A DNA stretch of 8,946 nt from Patescibacteria group bacterium (lineage in GTDB: Bacteria > Patescibacteriota > UBA1384 > JAGGWG01), in NCBI GenBank assembly GCA_028698375.1, contig JAQVDI010000022.1, positions 1-8,946 of the forward strand. The letters run 5' to 3'. Position 1 is the stretch's first letter, and each line of letters opens with the position of its first letter. Below the pieces are notes generated by a model. That model saw only the letters and a program-made list of their open reading frames with translations. It had not been told where the DNA came from and ran no database searches. This document shows positions 1 through 5,671 of the stretch, piece after piece. The translations under genes were made by a program, and so were the position numbers.

Positions 1-233
1 AGAATAGTTGAAATGCTCGCCCTTATTATCAACCAAAACCGTTATCGTTCCGGGGTCGATAATGTGGTAAAAATTAGTTAAAGGGGACGCTACACTTTTA
101 TTCTGATAATTGGCGATAATGTTTGTTTTGAAATCAACCACCTTCCGTTCCGGGAACGGCAGGCGGTTAATTGCATGGAGTAATTCCGGAGACAATAATA
201 TGGTAAAAACAAAAAAACAAACAAGCGCGCATT
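1..233 (-). pseudogene. Possible decayed secreted-protein gene inside the repeat
   Basis: On the minus strand one frame is open from about 233 to the window edge. It begins with a signal-peptide-like hydrophobic stretch (KCALVCFFVFTILLSPELLH) followed by a polar region. There is no ATG in frame after the upstream TAA and no ribosome binding site. The copy at 4659-4810 keeps the frame, but about four of six differences change the amino acid. The copy at 6814-6930 has a 1-base shift and then continues to a stop at 6781. This fits a gene remnant or a chance open frame in a repeat better than a working gene. Confidence 0.22.
36..72 (+). repeat. REP-like hairpin 1
   Basis: GTTATCG (41-47) and CGATAAT (57-63) form the stem around the core TTCCGGGGT. 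The 5' ACC can pair with GGT (66-68) across a 2-base bulge. The core type is the same as at 6854 and 8534. Confidence 0.85.
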
Positions 234-260
234 TAATAATTTACATTAATGTCGCGCGCT
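205..260 (-). terminator. Rho-independent terminator of the 285-710 gene
   Basis: AGCGCGC (224-230) pairs with GCGCGCT (254-260) across a 23-base AT-rich loop. Read on the minus strand it is followed by a long T-rich run (complement of 205-223). It lies 24 bases after the stop of the 285-710 gene. The related repeat at 4659-4810 keeps only one arm. Confidence 0.6.
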
Positions 261-284
261 AAAATTTAAATATCTAAAATCCTC

Positions 285-710
285 TCAAAATCTATCTAAT
301 TTACTAGGATGAATGCCAATTTCTTTTTCCATTAATCTTTCAACTTCTTTTTTTGTCTTTCCCCATTTTTGGATTTCAAAAAATTTATCGTAAAAACCCC
401 AGGGCTTGTTGCCACCCATTTCGCGGTATTGTTTAATTAATTTATAAGCTAAAATAAAATTTTTTAAGTTACCAGAATTGACAATAATAGAAGCCGCAAA
501 ATAAAAATCTTCTTTTTGTTTTAAAACATTATTTTTAATCAAAAATAGAACTATTCGTATTCTCTCATCACATTTTCCTTTAAAAATATAATAAGGAAAT
601 TTAATTTTAGAACATGCTAAAGAATTGCCATATTTTTTAGCAATGGCAAAACGTTCTTTCTGATCTTCTTTATGAAAATCTTTTAAAAGCTGAGAAATTA
701 TTTTGTTCAT
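285..710 (-). CDS. Conserved-looking hypothetical protein, possibly DUF6624-like
   Basis: The product is 141 residues, Lys/Ile-rich, with no signal peptide or membrane segment. I cannot assign it with certainty. The middle (about residues 49-115) runs as a helix, then EDFYFAASIIVNSG, then an Ala/Leu helix ending in YREMGG. That order resembles the DUF6624-type pattern 'R..V..L..g.l.t..D.y.AA.i.qHG....A..L...A...G', but the usual His and the final GTQ signature are missing, so this is only a hint. It follows the ATP-grasp gene on the same strand but beyond a good terminator (730-748), and the ATG at 708-710 has only an AT-rich stretch upstream with no SD. Expression is probably by read-through or from a weak promoter. 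A role in the peptide cassette is not shown. Confidence 0.75.
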   Translation of the reverse strand: MNKIISQLLKDFHKEDQKERFAIAKKYGNSLACSKIKFPYYIFKGKCDERIRIVLFLIKNNVLKQKEDFYFAASIIVNSGNLKNFILAYKLIKQYREMGGNKPWGFYDKFFEIQKWGKTKKEVERLMEKEIGIHPSKLDRF

Positions 711-714
711 ATTA

Positions 715-748
715 TTTTTAAAATTAATTGGGGATGATTTTCATCCCC
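715..748 (-). terminator. Terminator of the graspetide cassette
   Basis: The stem is GGGGATGA (730-737) with TCATCCCC (741-748) and a 3-base loop. On the minus strand it is followed by AATTAATTTT and more A/T. It begins one base after the stop codon of the ATP-grasp gene. Confidence 0.75.
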
Positions 749-749
749 A

Positions 750-1718
750 TTAGTTAGCGATAAGCATTGCCGCAATAGCTTCTGCTATTTGTTCTTCAGT
801 ATTTAATTGTACAAAATACCATTGGCCTTCAGGATTAATTTCCAGAAAAACATATTGGCCAGTTGGCGTCACGATCATATCAATACAACCAAAACGCAGT
901 TGCAGCCTATTCATTAAAGCATAAATTTTTTGTTTAATATTAAGTGGCAATTCAGTCAATTCCATTTTTACTGTAAAATCATCAGTGAGCGGTTTTCTTC
1001 TCCAATCCAACGTTGTTGCTTCATCTTCTTGAGAATATAATTTGACCGGAAATATATTGTTACCAACCACCGTGATGCGTAATTCATAAGCCTTAGGCAC
1101 AATTTCCTGAAAAATTGCTGGCGATTTACAAACTGATTCAATTTGTTCTAAATGTTCTGGGGTTACTTTATTTGTATAAATTACATGATCAAAAATTGGA
1201 CTCGTTGCCAAAAGCTTTACCACAATTTTGCCTTGATGATTCTGATAGAATTGCTTAACTTCATTAGGATCTGAAGTAATCAGAGTGTCTGGCAAAACAA
1301 AACCAGATTGAGAAGCAATAACTAATTGATATGGTTTATTTTCTGCAATTTGCGTTGACCAAGGATCGTTTAAACGATATTTATTCCTACTGATAGACCA
1401 TAAAGCCTGGCGCATTGCTAAAAATTGACGTTCAACAAAATGTCGATATTCTGCTGGCGTTTCTTCCAGTAATTCTCTGGGCAAATGTGGCTTCAGATAC
1501 CAAATAGCGGAAAAATCATCTATGGTATATCGTTTCCCATCAATCGCCACATAAAAACTGACTCCACCATGAATAATTTGAAAACCCAGAAATTCTCCGC
1601 TAAGACATTGATCTTGTTTGAAAAGAATTGCATCATGCCCATTTTTTCTTAATGCTTTTTGAACTGCCAGGAAAGAATTAACTTCATAATTGCTAGAATT
1701 GCCAATAGCCAAAATCAT
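750..1718 (-). CDS. ATP-grasp graspetide (microviridin-type) synthetase
   Basis: This 322-residue enzyme is of the ATP-grasp RiPP ligase group (MvdC/MvdD, MdnB/MdnC, PsnB). Members activate Asp/Glu side chains of a precursor with ATP and close macrocyclic esters or amides with Ser/Thr or Lys. The N-terminal part holds WYLKPHLP (73-80), the place of the family's precursor-binding region. The C-terminal part shows the ATP-grasp motifs: Lys168 in KIVVKLL, the hinge FQE (203-205), ELRITVVG (212-219), Asp280 in GCIDMIV and Glu293/Asn295 in LEINPEGQW, a signature of these ligases. Length is normal. The open frame extends to a GTG at 1727, but that GTG lies inside the SD, so ATG 1716-1718 is the start. 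The gene follows the 1776-1874 peptide in one transcript. The precursor core has no Lys, which fits a single ester-forming ligase. Confidence 0.9.
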   Translation of the reverse strand: MILAIGNSSNYEVNSFLAVQKALRKNGHDAILFKQDQCLSGEFLGFQIIHGGVSFYVAIDGKRYTIDDFSAIWYLKPHLPRELLEETPAEYRHFVERQFLAMRQALWSISRNKYRLNDPWSTQIAENKPYQLVIASQSGFVLPDTLITSDPNEVKQFYQNHQGKIVVKLLATSPIFDHVIYTNKVTPEHLEQIESVCKSPAIFQEIVPKAYELRITVVGNNIFPVKLYSQEDEATTLDWRRKPLTDDFTVKMELTELPLNIKQKIYALMNRLQLRFGCIDMIVTPTGQYVFLEINPEGQWYFVQLNTEEQIAEAIAAMLIAN

Positions 1719-1722
1719 TCTT

Positions 1723-1731
1723 ATCACCTCC
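1723..1731 (-). promoter_or_regulatory. Ribosome binding site that fixes the ATP-grasp start
   Basis: On the minus strand GGAGGTGAT is fully complementary to the 16S rRNA tail. Its GGAGG ends 8 bases before ATG 1716-1718. The in-frame GTG (1725-1727) is part of this site and cannot be the start. Confidence 0.85.
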
Positions 1732-1748
1732 GTTTTGTATTAAGAGTT

Positions 1749-1769
1749 GGCGGGAGCATAGCTCCCGCC
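1749..1769 (-). terminator. Intercistronic hairpin between precursor and ligase
   Basis: This is a perfect 9-bp stem, GGCGGGAGC with GCTCCCGCC, and a 3-base loop, starting 6 bases after the peptide stop. On the minus strand no T-run follows, so it is probably a leaky attenuator or an mRNA-stabilising or processing point. That would give more precursor than enzyme. The role is inferred. Confidence 0.6.
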
Positions 1770-1775
1770 ATAGCG

Positions 1776-1874
1776 CTAGGCGGCGTCGGCGCCATCGATG
1801 TCGTTCCAGGTGCCACTGGTCGTGGGGGCGATAGCACCTTTTCGCTCTTCGAGGAACAACAGTATAAACGGCAT
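1776..1874 (-). CDS. Microviridin-like graspetide precursor peptide
   Basis: This 32-residue peptide starts at ATG 1872-1874 with SD AAAGGAGGTG (1881-1890). Its N-terminus PFILLFLEE (residues 2-10) closely resembles the PFFARFLE leader helix recognised by microviridin ligases. The rest, from about residue 17, holds Thr18, Thr19, Ser20 and Thr22 followed by Asp25, Asp27 and Asp30: hydroxyl donors before acidic acceptors, as needed for omega-ester rings. There is no Lys in this part, so lactam formation is unlikely and the ring pattern should differ from the classical microviridin TxKxPSD cage. It is shorter than usual microviridin precursors (around 50 residues). GC is about 59% by hand count, far above its surroundings. 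It leads the operon with the ATP-grasp gene. The product is probably a cyclic peptide, possibly a protease inhibitor by analogy only. Confidence 0.85.
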   Translation of the reverse strand: MPFILLFLEERKGAIAPTTSGTWNDIDGADAA

Positions 1875-1878
1875 AAAC

Positions 1879-1899
1879 ACCACCTCCTTTCAAGGTGCT
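1879..1899 (-). promoter_or_regulatory. Possible SD-masking hairpin in the precursor leader
   Basis: On the minus strand AGCACCT (1893-1899) can pair with AGGTGGT (1879-1885), seven positions with one G/G mismatch and a 7-base loop. This covers part of the SD. The weak stem may tune precursor translation. Confidence 0.3.
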
Positions 1900-1930
1900 G
1901 TCTTTAGGTAAAAACCCGAAGATTAGCTTA

Positions 1931-1959
1931 ATGATATTAATGTTTTATTTTTTTGTCAA
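1931..1959 (-). promoter_or_regulatory. Sigma70-type promoter of the graspetide cassette
   Basis: The -35 is TTGACA (1954-1959) and the -10 is TATCAT (1931-1936), with 17 bases between. An A/T-rich UP-like tract lies upstream. It predicts a leader of roughly 50 bases before the precursor ATG. Confidence 0.8.
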
Positions 1960-1979
1960 ATTTTTTATTAAAATATTTT
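1951..1979. repeat. Shared promoter-upstream block, copy 1
   Basis: These 29 bases are identical to 4547-4575. They include the -35 region of the graspetide promoter and the A/T tract above it. A further TTTGACAA-like copy follows at 1986-1996 (plus-strand ttttgtcaaatt). Confidence 0.85.
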
Positions 1980-2009
1980 ACTAATTTTGTCAAATTAATT
2001 TTCTAATTA

Positions 2010-2046
2010 AAACCGTTATCACCCCCGGGGTAATAATATGGTAAAA
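2010..2046 (+). repeat. REP-like hairpin 2
   Basis: GTTAT (2015-2019) pairs with ATAAT (2033-2037), and ACCCC with GGGGT inside it, with one C/A mismatch between. It is followed by ATGGTAAAA, whose GGT can pair with the 5' ACC. It lies between the graspetide promoter and the divergent HExxH gene. Confidence 0.85.
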
Positions 2047-2066
2047 AAAGATATCACAAACTAAAA

Positions 2067-3005
2067 ATGCTTTATTTTTTACAGAAAATAGATTACATTA
2101 ATTTAATGAAACAAAAACAAATTCCCGAATTATATATTAAAGAAAATTTAGAAAAAGAAACAAAACAATTTTATAAATTTTTGCATCACCAAAAATTCCC
2201 CCAACATCGCTACATGATTTTAGAATCGTTACCCGGATTGAAAAAAAATCTTAAATCAAAAATAAAATTATCTAAAAAGGACGAACTAAAAATTATTAAA
2301 CAATTTATTTCAGAATTTAGAAAAAATCATCAAATAAAAATTAATTTAATAATTAAAAAATCTCAACAATTAAATAAAACAAAATTTAAAAAATCAATAA
2401 AAATTCTGGCTGAGTTAATGGACTATCAATGGCCTAATAAAAAAATAGTTTACACAGCTATCCCAACCATTCTCCCTTTTTCACCGTTTGAGAATCCCAC
2501 TTTTTATTTTTCTATCTTAGGACAAATCTATGGTAAAAGCGCTAAACAGCGCGACATAATTTTTGTGGCTATTCATGAAATTTCCCACTTTCTTCTTTTT
2601 GACATTTTAGAAAAAATTTATCAAAAGCCATTAGAAAAAATTATTAGCTCAACTAGTCTATACTTTTTAAAAGAAGCCATAACTCCGGCCTTAATGAATC
2701 AATCGAAAATGAATAAAATTTTAAAATTAAAAAAATATCGTGGCAATCCCAACGTAAAATATATACGCATTAAATTTAGTAATAAAATTATGACTTTAAC
2801 TGAATTATTGAGTCAAATTTACATTCAAAGAAAAAATAAAGAAAAAAAAGATTTTGAAGAAATTATAAAAGAAATGATTCAAATCATTAAATCTATAGAA
2901 CCAGAAATTAACAAACGTGATGAGCTTTGGAATAAATTTGGTGGTTCTTTAATAAAAAACAAAAAACTCTTTAGAAAATACGCTAATCCTATAAAAATAA
3001 AGTAA
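2067..3005 (+). CDS. HExxH putative zinc metallopeptidase
   Basis: This 312-residue, Lys/Ile-rich protein is encoded at very low GC. The zinc motif HEISH (170-174) sits in a hydrophobic helix, FVAIHEISHFLLF. Glu203 in LKEAITPALM, 29 residues after the second His, is a good third ligand, which gives a gluzincin-like arrangement. The first 130 residues are basic and helical with no signal peptide or membrane segment, so it looks cytoplasmic. I do not recognise the family. It lies on the opposite strand between two peptide-modification cassettes, convergent with the radical SAM cassette and divergent from the graspetide one. A leader-peptidase role is attractive but unproven. ATG 2067 has no SD, and Met14 (2106) is an alternative without SD too. 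Confidence 0.8.
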   Translation: MLYFLQKIDYINLMKQKQIPELYIKENLEKETKQFYKFLHHQKFPQHRYMILESLPGLKKNLKSKIKLSKKDELKIIKQFISEFRKNHQIKINLIIKKSQQLNKTKFKKSIKILAELMDYQWPNKKIVYTAIPTILPFSPFENPTFYFSILGQIYGKSAKQRDIIFVAIHEISHFLLFDILEKIYQKPLEKIISSTSLYFLKEAITPALMNQSKMNKILKLKKYRGNPNVKYIRIKFSNKIMTLTELLSQIYIQRKNKEKKDFEEIIKEMIQIIKSIEPEINKRDELWNKFGGSLIKNKKLFRKYANPIKIK

Positions 3006-3027
3006 CCGGGCGACCGTAGTCGCCCGG
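2990..3027 (-). terminator. Terminator of radical SAM cassette II
   Basis: The stem is CCGGGCGAC (3006-3014) with GTCGCCCGG (3019-3027) and a 4-base loop. On the minus strand a T-rich tract (TTACTTTATTTTTAT) follows. It touches the stop codon of the convergent plus-strand gene but has no T-run in that direction. Confidence 0.75.
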
Positions 3028-3049
3028 CGTGCTGGGGACCGATGGAGTG

Positions 3050-3166
3050 CTACTTGTTGTCGCACTCTTCGCAGTTGTAATTGCAGTCATAGCAATCGCA
3101 TCCTGCCTCATCAGTCCCGATGCCGGAGGCATCTGCCAGAAGCGAGTCAAACCCGGGTTTTGGCAT
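3050..3166 (-). CDS. Cys-rich radical SAM precursor peptide (5 Cys)
   Basis: This 38-residue peptide runs from ATG 3164-3166 to TAG 3050-3052. The first 22 residues form a Cys-free leader with a short amphipathic part (FDSLLADASG). The C-terminal core begins at Cys23 and has five Cys in 13 residues with spacing C-x-C-x2-C-x3-C-x2-C, rich in Asp/Glu/Asn/Tyr. This fits a substrate for thioether formation by the radical SAM/SPASM enzyme encoded just upstream (sactipeptide or ranthipeptide type; the bond type cannot be read from sequence). The SD AGGAGG overlaps the stop of the enzyme gene, so translation is coupled. GC is about 53% by hand count, much above the neighbours. It is followed 22 bases later by a terminator. 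Free-Cys metal binding is the alternative reading. Confidence 0.85.
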   Translation of the reverse strand: MPKPGFDSLLADASGIGTDEAGCDCYDCNYNCEECDNK

Positions 3167-3172
3167 AACTCC

Positions 3173-4489
3173 TCACCTCCTGTTAATATCTAAGCATATC
3201 ATTTCTTTTTTGGCAAGCTCTAAAAGGAAATCTTGTGGGTCTAACCCATTCCAATCTATATTATCAACTGTATAAGTTTGTCCAGGCCTAAATTGATCAA
3301 TAACTTTTGTGCCCGTTTGGTCAAGATAAACGCGAGACATTTTGCCCACCATGACTATTGAGCCAAAAAATTCTTTTCTATATCGATAACGATTCACCCG
3401 AAAACTTTTGATTTCGGGAGATTGTTCTTTTCCTATTGAATGAGACATTTTTATACGTTTTTCGCAGTAAGGCACATCCGCGGGAGAAGCATAAGGATCT
3501 AATGCATCCAATGCACCTCTGCGCATTTTGGCTTCCATCCGACAACCACCGCCACAATGCAAAAGTAAGGGACAACTTTTACAAGTGGCCGGTAGGAAAT
3601 TACCCTGACGCCAATTTTCCATCCTTGACCAAATAGTTGCGATATCTTCGGAGAAGATATCCCCGTAATTAATATCTAAATGAGAACATGGCCTGACCTT
3701 ACCATCGCTAGCTATTGTGCAAGAAGTCACACCAGCCAAACATCGGCGATTGATAAATTCTGGATATAAATCTACATCTTTTATCCCACAAAGCGGATAG
3801 CTTTCCAATACGTCAATATCTAAATCAAGTTCTTCTCCGACTTCATGAAGATCTCTTAAATAACTTCTGAATTCATTGAATGTCAAAGACAACCCAGAAA
3901 AGTCATAACAATTTCCTGGACATCCAGCTTTGGTTGCACAAAACTTTCTAACCCCAAGCGAACATACTAATCTGGCAGTTTCTTTCACTTGATCAAAATT
4001 AAAACGCGAAACCACCATATTAACAACCACATGAAAACCCAACTCTAAACATAGTTGGATATTATGAGTTGTTTGCTCAAACGAATCTGATCTTTGAGTA
4101 ATAGCATCATGAATTGCGGCAGTTGGGCCCATGACCGAGGTTAAAACATTTCGCAAACCTAATTTGTATAATCTACGAGCATAATCGCGATTCAATGATC
4201 TTAAATTAGAGTTAAGGGAAATGCCCATGCCTAACCTTGAAACTTGCTCAAGACATGAAAACAAACCTTTTTTATTCAACAATGGTTCTCCCCCGGTGAT
4301 AATTACATCAAAAACTTCTGCTTCCGCCAATTTCTCTAAAATAAATTTAACCTGATTAGAAGAAAGACCTCTTGCCAATTGTGAGGCAAAATCTTTTCTC
4401 CAAAAATTATAACAGTGGAAACAATTATTATCACATATATTTGTCAACTCAAGTTGCACTGTCAATGGCGATTTAAGAGTTTTATACAT
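3173..4489 (-). CDS. Radical SAM/SPASM peptide maturase with C-terminal RRE domain
   Basis: This is a 438-residue enzyme. The radical SAM domain has C19-x3-C23-x2-C26 for the [4Fe-4S] cluster that cleaves SAM, and GGEP at 66-69. The SPASM domain carries the complete seven-Cys pattern: C250-x12-G-x4-C268, then C303-x2-C306-x5-C312-x3-C316 and C342, binding auxiliary clusters. Residues about 363-434 (YRYRKEFFGSIVM, then YLDQTGTKVI, then FLLELAKKEMI) read as a PqqD-like winged-helix RiPP recognition element, here fused at the C-terminus. The frame is open to 4633, but the promoter lies at 4527-4555 and ATG 4487-4489 has SD AAGGAG, so this start is chosen. Its TGA stop is part of the SD of the 5-Cys peptide gene that follows, its likely substrate. 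Confidence 0.92.
   Translation of the reverse strand: MYKTLKSPLTVQLELTNICDNNCFHCYNFWRKDFASQLARGLSSNQVKFILEKLAEAEVFDVIITGGEPLLNKKGLFSCLEQVSRLGMGISLNSNLRSLNRDYARRLYKLGLRNVLTSVMGPTAAIHDAITQRSDSFEQTTHNIQLCLELGFHVVVNMVVSRFNFDQVKETARLVCSLGVRKFCATKAGCPGNCYDFSGLSLTFNEFRSYLRDLHEVGEELDLDIDVLESYPLCGIKDVDLYPEFINRRCLAGVTSCTIASDGKVRPCSHLDINYGDIFSEDIATIWSRMENWRQGNFLPATCKSCPLLLHCGGGCRMEAKMRRGALDALDPYASPADVPYCEKRIKMSHSIGKEQSPEIKSFRVNRYRYRKEFFGSIVMVGKMSRVYLDQTGTKVIDQFRPGQTYTVDNIDWNGLDPQDFLLELAKKEMICLDINRR
3176..3181 (-). promoter_or_regulatory. SD of the 5-Cys peptide overlapping the enzyme's end
   Basis: AGGAGG is directly followed by the enzyme's TGA, and a second GAGGAG lies closer to the ATG. Ribosomes finishing the enzyme stop exactly where the peptide gene is initiated. 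Confidence 0.75.
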
Positions 4490-4526
4490 AATTCTATTCT
4501 CCTTGCCAAAGAACATTGCTGATTTT

Positions 4527-4555
4527 AAAATAAAATAATTACTCTCTTTTGTCAA
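4527..4555 (-). promoter_or_regulatory. Promoter of radical SAM cassette II
   Basis: The -35 is TTGACA (4550-4555) and the -10 is TATTTT (4527-4532), spacing 17. The -35 lies in the 29-bp block shared with the graspetide promoter. Confidence 0.7.
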
Positions 4556-4575
4556 ATTTTTTATTAAAATATTTA
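4547..4575. repeat. Shared promoter-upstream block, copy 2
   Basis: This is identical over 29 bases to 1951-1979. Here the REP-like hairpin follows immediately; in copy 1 about 30 further bases intervene. Confidence 0.85.
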
Positions 4576-4613
4576 AACCGGTTATCACCCCCGGGGTGAT
4601 AATATGGGAAAGA
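4576..4613 (+). repeat. REP-like hairpin 3 (perfect stem)
   Basis: GTTATCACCCC (4581-4591) pairs with GGGGTGATAAT (4593-4603), 11 pairs with the outermost being G/T, around a single C. It is the strongest stem of the family here. Its tail is ATGGGAAA instead of ATGGTAAA. Confidence 0.85.
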
Positions 4614-4658
4614 TAATAAAATAAAAAGGGCAAATAATTAAATCTACCCTATTAAAAA

Positions 4659-4810
4659 GGGAACGCTACACTTTTATTCTGATAATTGGCGATAATGTTT
4701 GTTTTGAAATCAACCACCTTCCGTTCCGGGGACGGCAGGTGATTAATTGCATGGGGTAATTCCGGAGACAACAATATGGTAAAAATAAAAAAACAAACAA
4801 GCGCGCATTT
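4659..4810. repeat. Mosaic repeat, second copy (half)
   Basis: It is collinear with 83-234 at more than 95% identity. With the REP hairpins on each side it fills most of the gene-free stretch 4556-4971. I see no convincing feature in 4851-4971. A minus-strand open frame crosses this repeat and is judged non-coding. Confidence 0.8.
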
Positions 4811-4817
4811 TAAAACT

Positions 4818-4850
4818 ATTATAACCCCCCGGGATGATAATATGGTAAAA
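4818..4850 (+). repeat. REP-like hairpin 4 (degenerate)
   Basis: ATTAT (4818-4822) and ATAAT (4837-4841) remain, with a decayed C-rich/GGGATG core. The conserved tail ATGGTAAAA is intact. Confidence 0.6.
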
Positions 4851-4971
4851 ATTGAGACGAAAAAATGGACAAACCGTCGCGGCAGGCATTTCATTTTATA
4901 AAATTATGTTCTCCGCAAGGTCGAACAATAATAAGAGGTTAGCCCGCCGCTCACTAAATCAAAATCACATA

Positions 4972-5439
4972 TCACTGCTCCAAAAATTTTGCTATTTGAT
5001 TTACAATCTGTTCTTTTTGTTTATGATTAATTTTGAACTCTTCTATATATGGCTCAATAATCAAATGAATAATCTCATGTTTGATTATTCTTATAAAATC
5101 AAAGTCTAAATTTTTATTTATAAAAATCTCATTGGTTTTAGAATCATAAAAACCCCCGCAACCATAACCGGTAATTTTTATTATAATTTCTTTCTCGCTT
5201 TTTAAATTGAAAAAAGAATCCACTTTTTTTAAAAAATCTTTTTTTTCTTTTTGCCATTTTCCTATAAGCTCTTTGAAAAATTCTTTATAAATTTTCTCGT
5301 CAAATTCTTCTTCGACTGACTTTTTAGGTAAAATAAAAGGGATTTTTTGAGATTTAAAAAAATCTATATTTTTCTCTATAGATTCTATAATTTGTTTTTC
5401 TTCCCTTATCGAACAAACCTGAAAATTAACTTTTAACAT
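4972..5439 (-). CDS. Small HExxH putative zinc metallopeptidase
   Basis: This is a 155-residue protein. The zinc motif HEIIH (121-125) is preceded by FIRIIK and followed by LIIEPYIEEF. The possible third ligands are Glu129 or, in gluzincin style, Glu144 in KEQIV. Before it, GYGCGGFYDSKTNEIFIN (91-108) looks like the beta-strand region that flanks the active site in small metallopeptidases. The N-terminal 80 residues are basic and helical. There is no signal peptide, so it should act in the cytoplasm. I do not recognise the family. It is on the same strand as the 8-Cys peptide and its radical SAM enzyme, 49 bases after the peptide stop and beyond a terminator, and its ATG has no SD. It could be the leader peptidase of that cassette, expressed at low level by read-through. 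It does not look like a simple duplicate of the 2067-3005 protein. Confidence 0.75.
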   Translation of the reverse strand: MLKVNFQVCSIREEKQIIESIEKNIDFFKSQKIPFILPKKSVEEEFDEKIYKEFFKELIGKWQKEKKDFLKKVDSFFNLKSEKEIIIKITGYGCGGFYDSKTNEIFINKNLDFDFIRIIKHEIIHLIIEPYIEEFKINHKQKEQIVNQIAKFLEQ

Positions 5440-5444
5440 ATAAA

Positions 5445-5482
5445 ATATTTTTGAAAATAATCGGGGGGCAGTAAGCCCCCCG
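5445..5482 (-). terminator. Terminator after the 8-Cys peptide
   Basis: The stem is CGGGGGGC (5462-5469) with GCCCCCCG (5475-5482) and a 5-base loop. On the minus strand ATTATTTTC and more A/T follow. It starts 5 bases after the peptide's TGA, so the metallopeptidase gene beyond would need read-through. Confidence 0.75.
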
Positions 5483-5487
5483 AGGGT

Positions 5488-5649
5488 TCAGATCTTGCAG
5501 ACCGAACACGGGCAGTAGGTGCAATCGCACTTGCACTCGCAGAAGCTGCAGCGAGCAGCCAGGCTCCCCGAGCCTCTAATCTGCAAACCTGTGGGGCGAG
5601 ATGACGGAACATCTCCTCGCAAGTTGAGTGTCGCCAACAGCTTACTCAT
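5488..5649 (-). CDS. Cys-rich radical SAM precursor peptide (8 Cys)
   Basis: This 53-residue peptide starts at ATG 5647-5649 with SD AAGGAGGTGA (5655-5664). It has a 33-residue Cys-free leader (MSKLLATLNLRG, later GLQIRGSGSLAAR) followed by the core CSFCECKCDCTYCPCSVCKI. The eight Cys at 34, 37, 39, 41, 43, 46, 48 and 51 alternate with single or paired residues. The boundary at AAR/C34 is a plausible leader cleavage point. It lies 22 bases after the stop of a radical SAM/SPASM enzyme, its likely modifying enzyme, and ends in a strong terminator. GC is clearly higher than in the neighbours. It may be a multiply thioether-bridged peptide; an unmodified metallothionein-like metal binder is the main alternative. 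The frame continues upstream into the enzyme gene, but the SD fixes the start. Confidence 0.87.
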   Translation of the reverse strand: MSKLLATLNLRGDVPSSRPTGLQIRGSGSLAARCSFCECKCDCTYCPCSVCKI

Positions 5650-5671
5650 AATCATCACCTCCTTGATATAA

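Larger units (their letters stand above)
1..238. repeat. Mosaic intergenic repeat, longest copy (truncated by window edge)
   Basis: Positions 1-118 match 6814-6930 (offset 6813, one 1-base gap near 68). Positions 83-234 match 4659-4810 without gaps (offset 4576), with only about six or seven substitutions. This copy therefore contains both halves found separately elsewhere. A REP-like hairpin (41-63) lies inside it, and a degenerate relative ends near 208 in the same ATAATATGGTAAAA tail. Together with the terminator at 205-260 it fills the gene-poor first 284 bases. It may be a non-autonomous element moved by the RAYT in this window, or the debris of an old gene. Confidence 0.8.

Noticed and set aside
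1659..1907. Frames of 82 (plus) and 66 (minus) residues over the graspetide precursor
   Set aside because: They overlap the precursor and the ligase start in other frames; only the 32-residue frame has the SD and the PFxxxFLE motif.
3378..3636. Short frames on both strands inside the radical SAM/RRE gene
   Set aside because: They are out-of-frame shadows of a well-supported coding region.
4490..4633. N-terminal extension of the radical SAM/RRE enzyme to a 486-residue protein
   Set aside because: The extension crosses a REP hairpin and the TTGACA/TATTTT promoter, and a good SD sits before ATG 4487-4489. Homology-like sequence begins only after that ATG.
4652..4894. Minus-strand 80-residue hydrophobic frame
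   Set aside because: It consists of the mosaic repeat and a degenerate REP hairpin, has no well-spaced SD, and most differences from the other copy change the amino acid.
4852..5109. Plus-strand 85-residue frame
   Set aside because: Its second half is antisense to the HExxH gene, it has no SD, and its composition is that of antisense AT-rich DNA.
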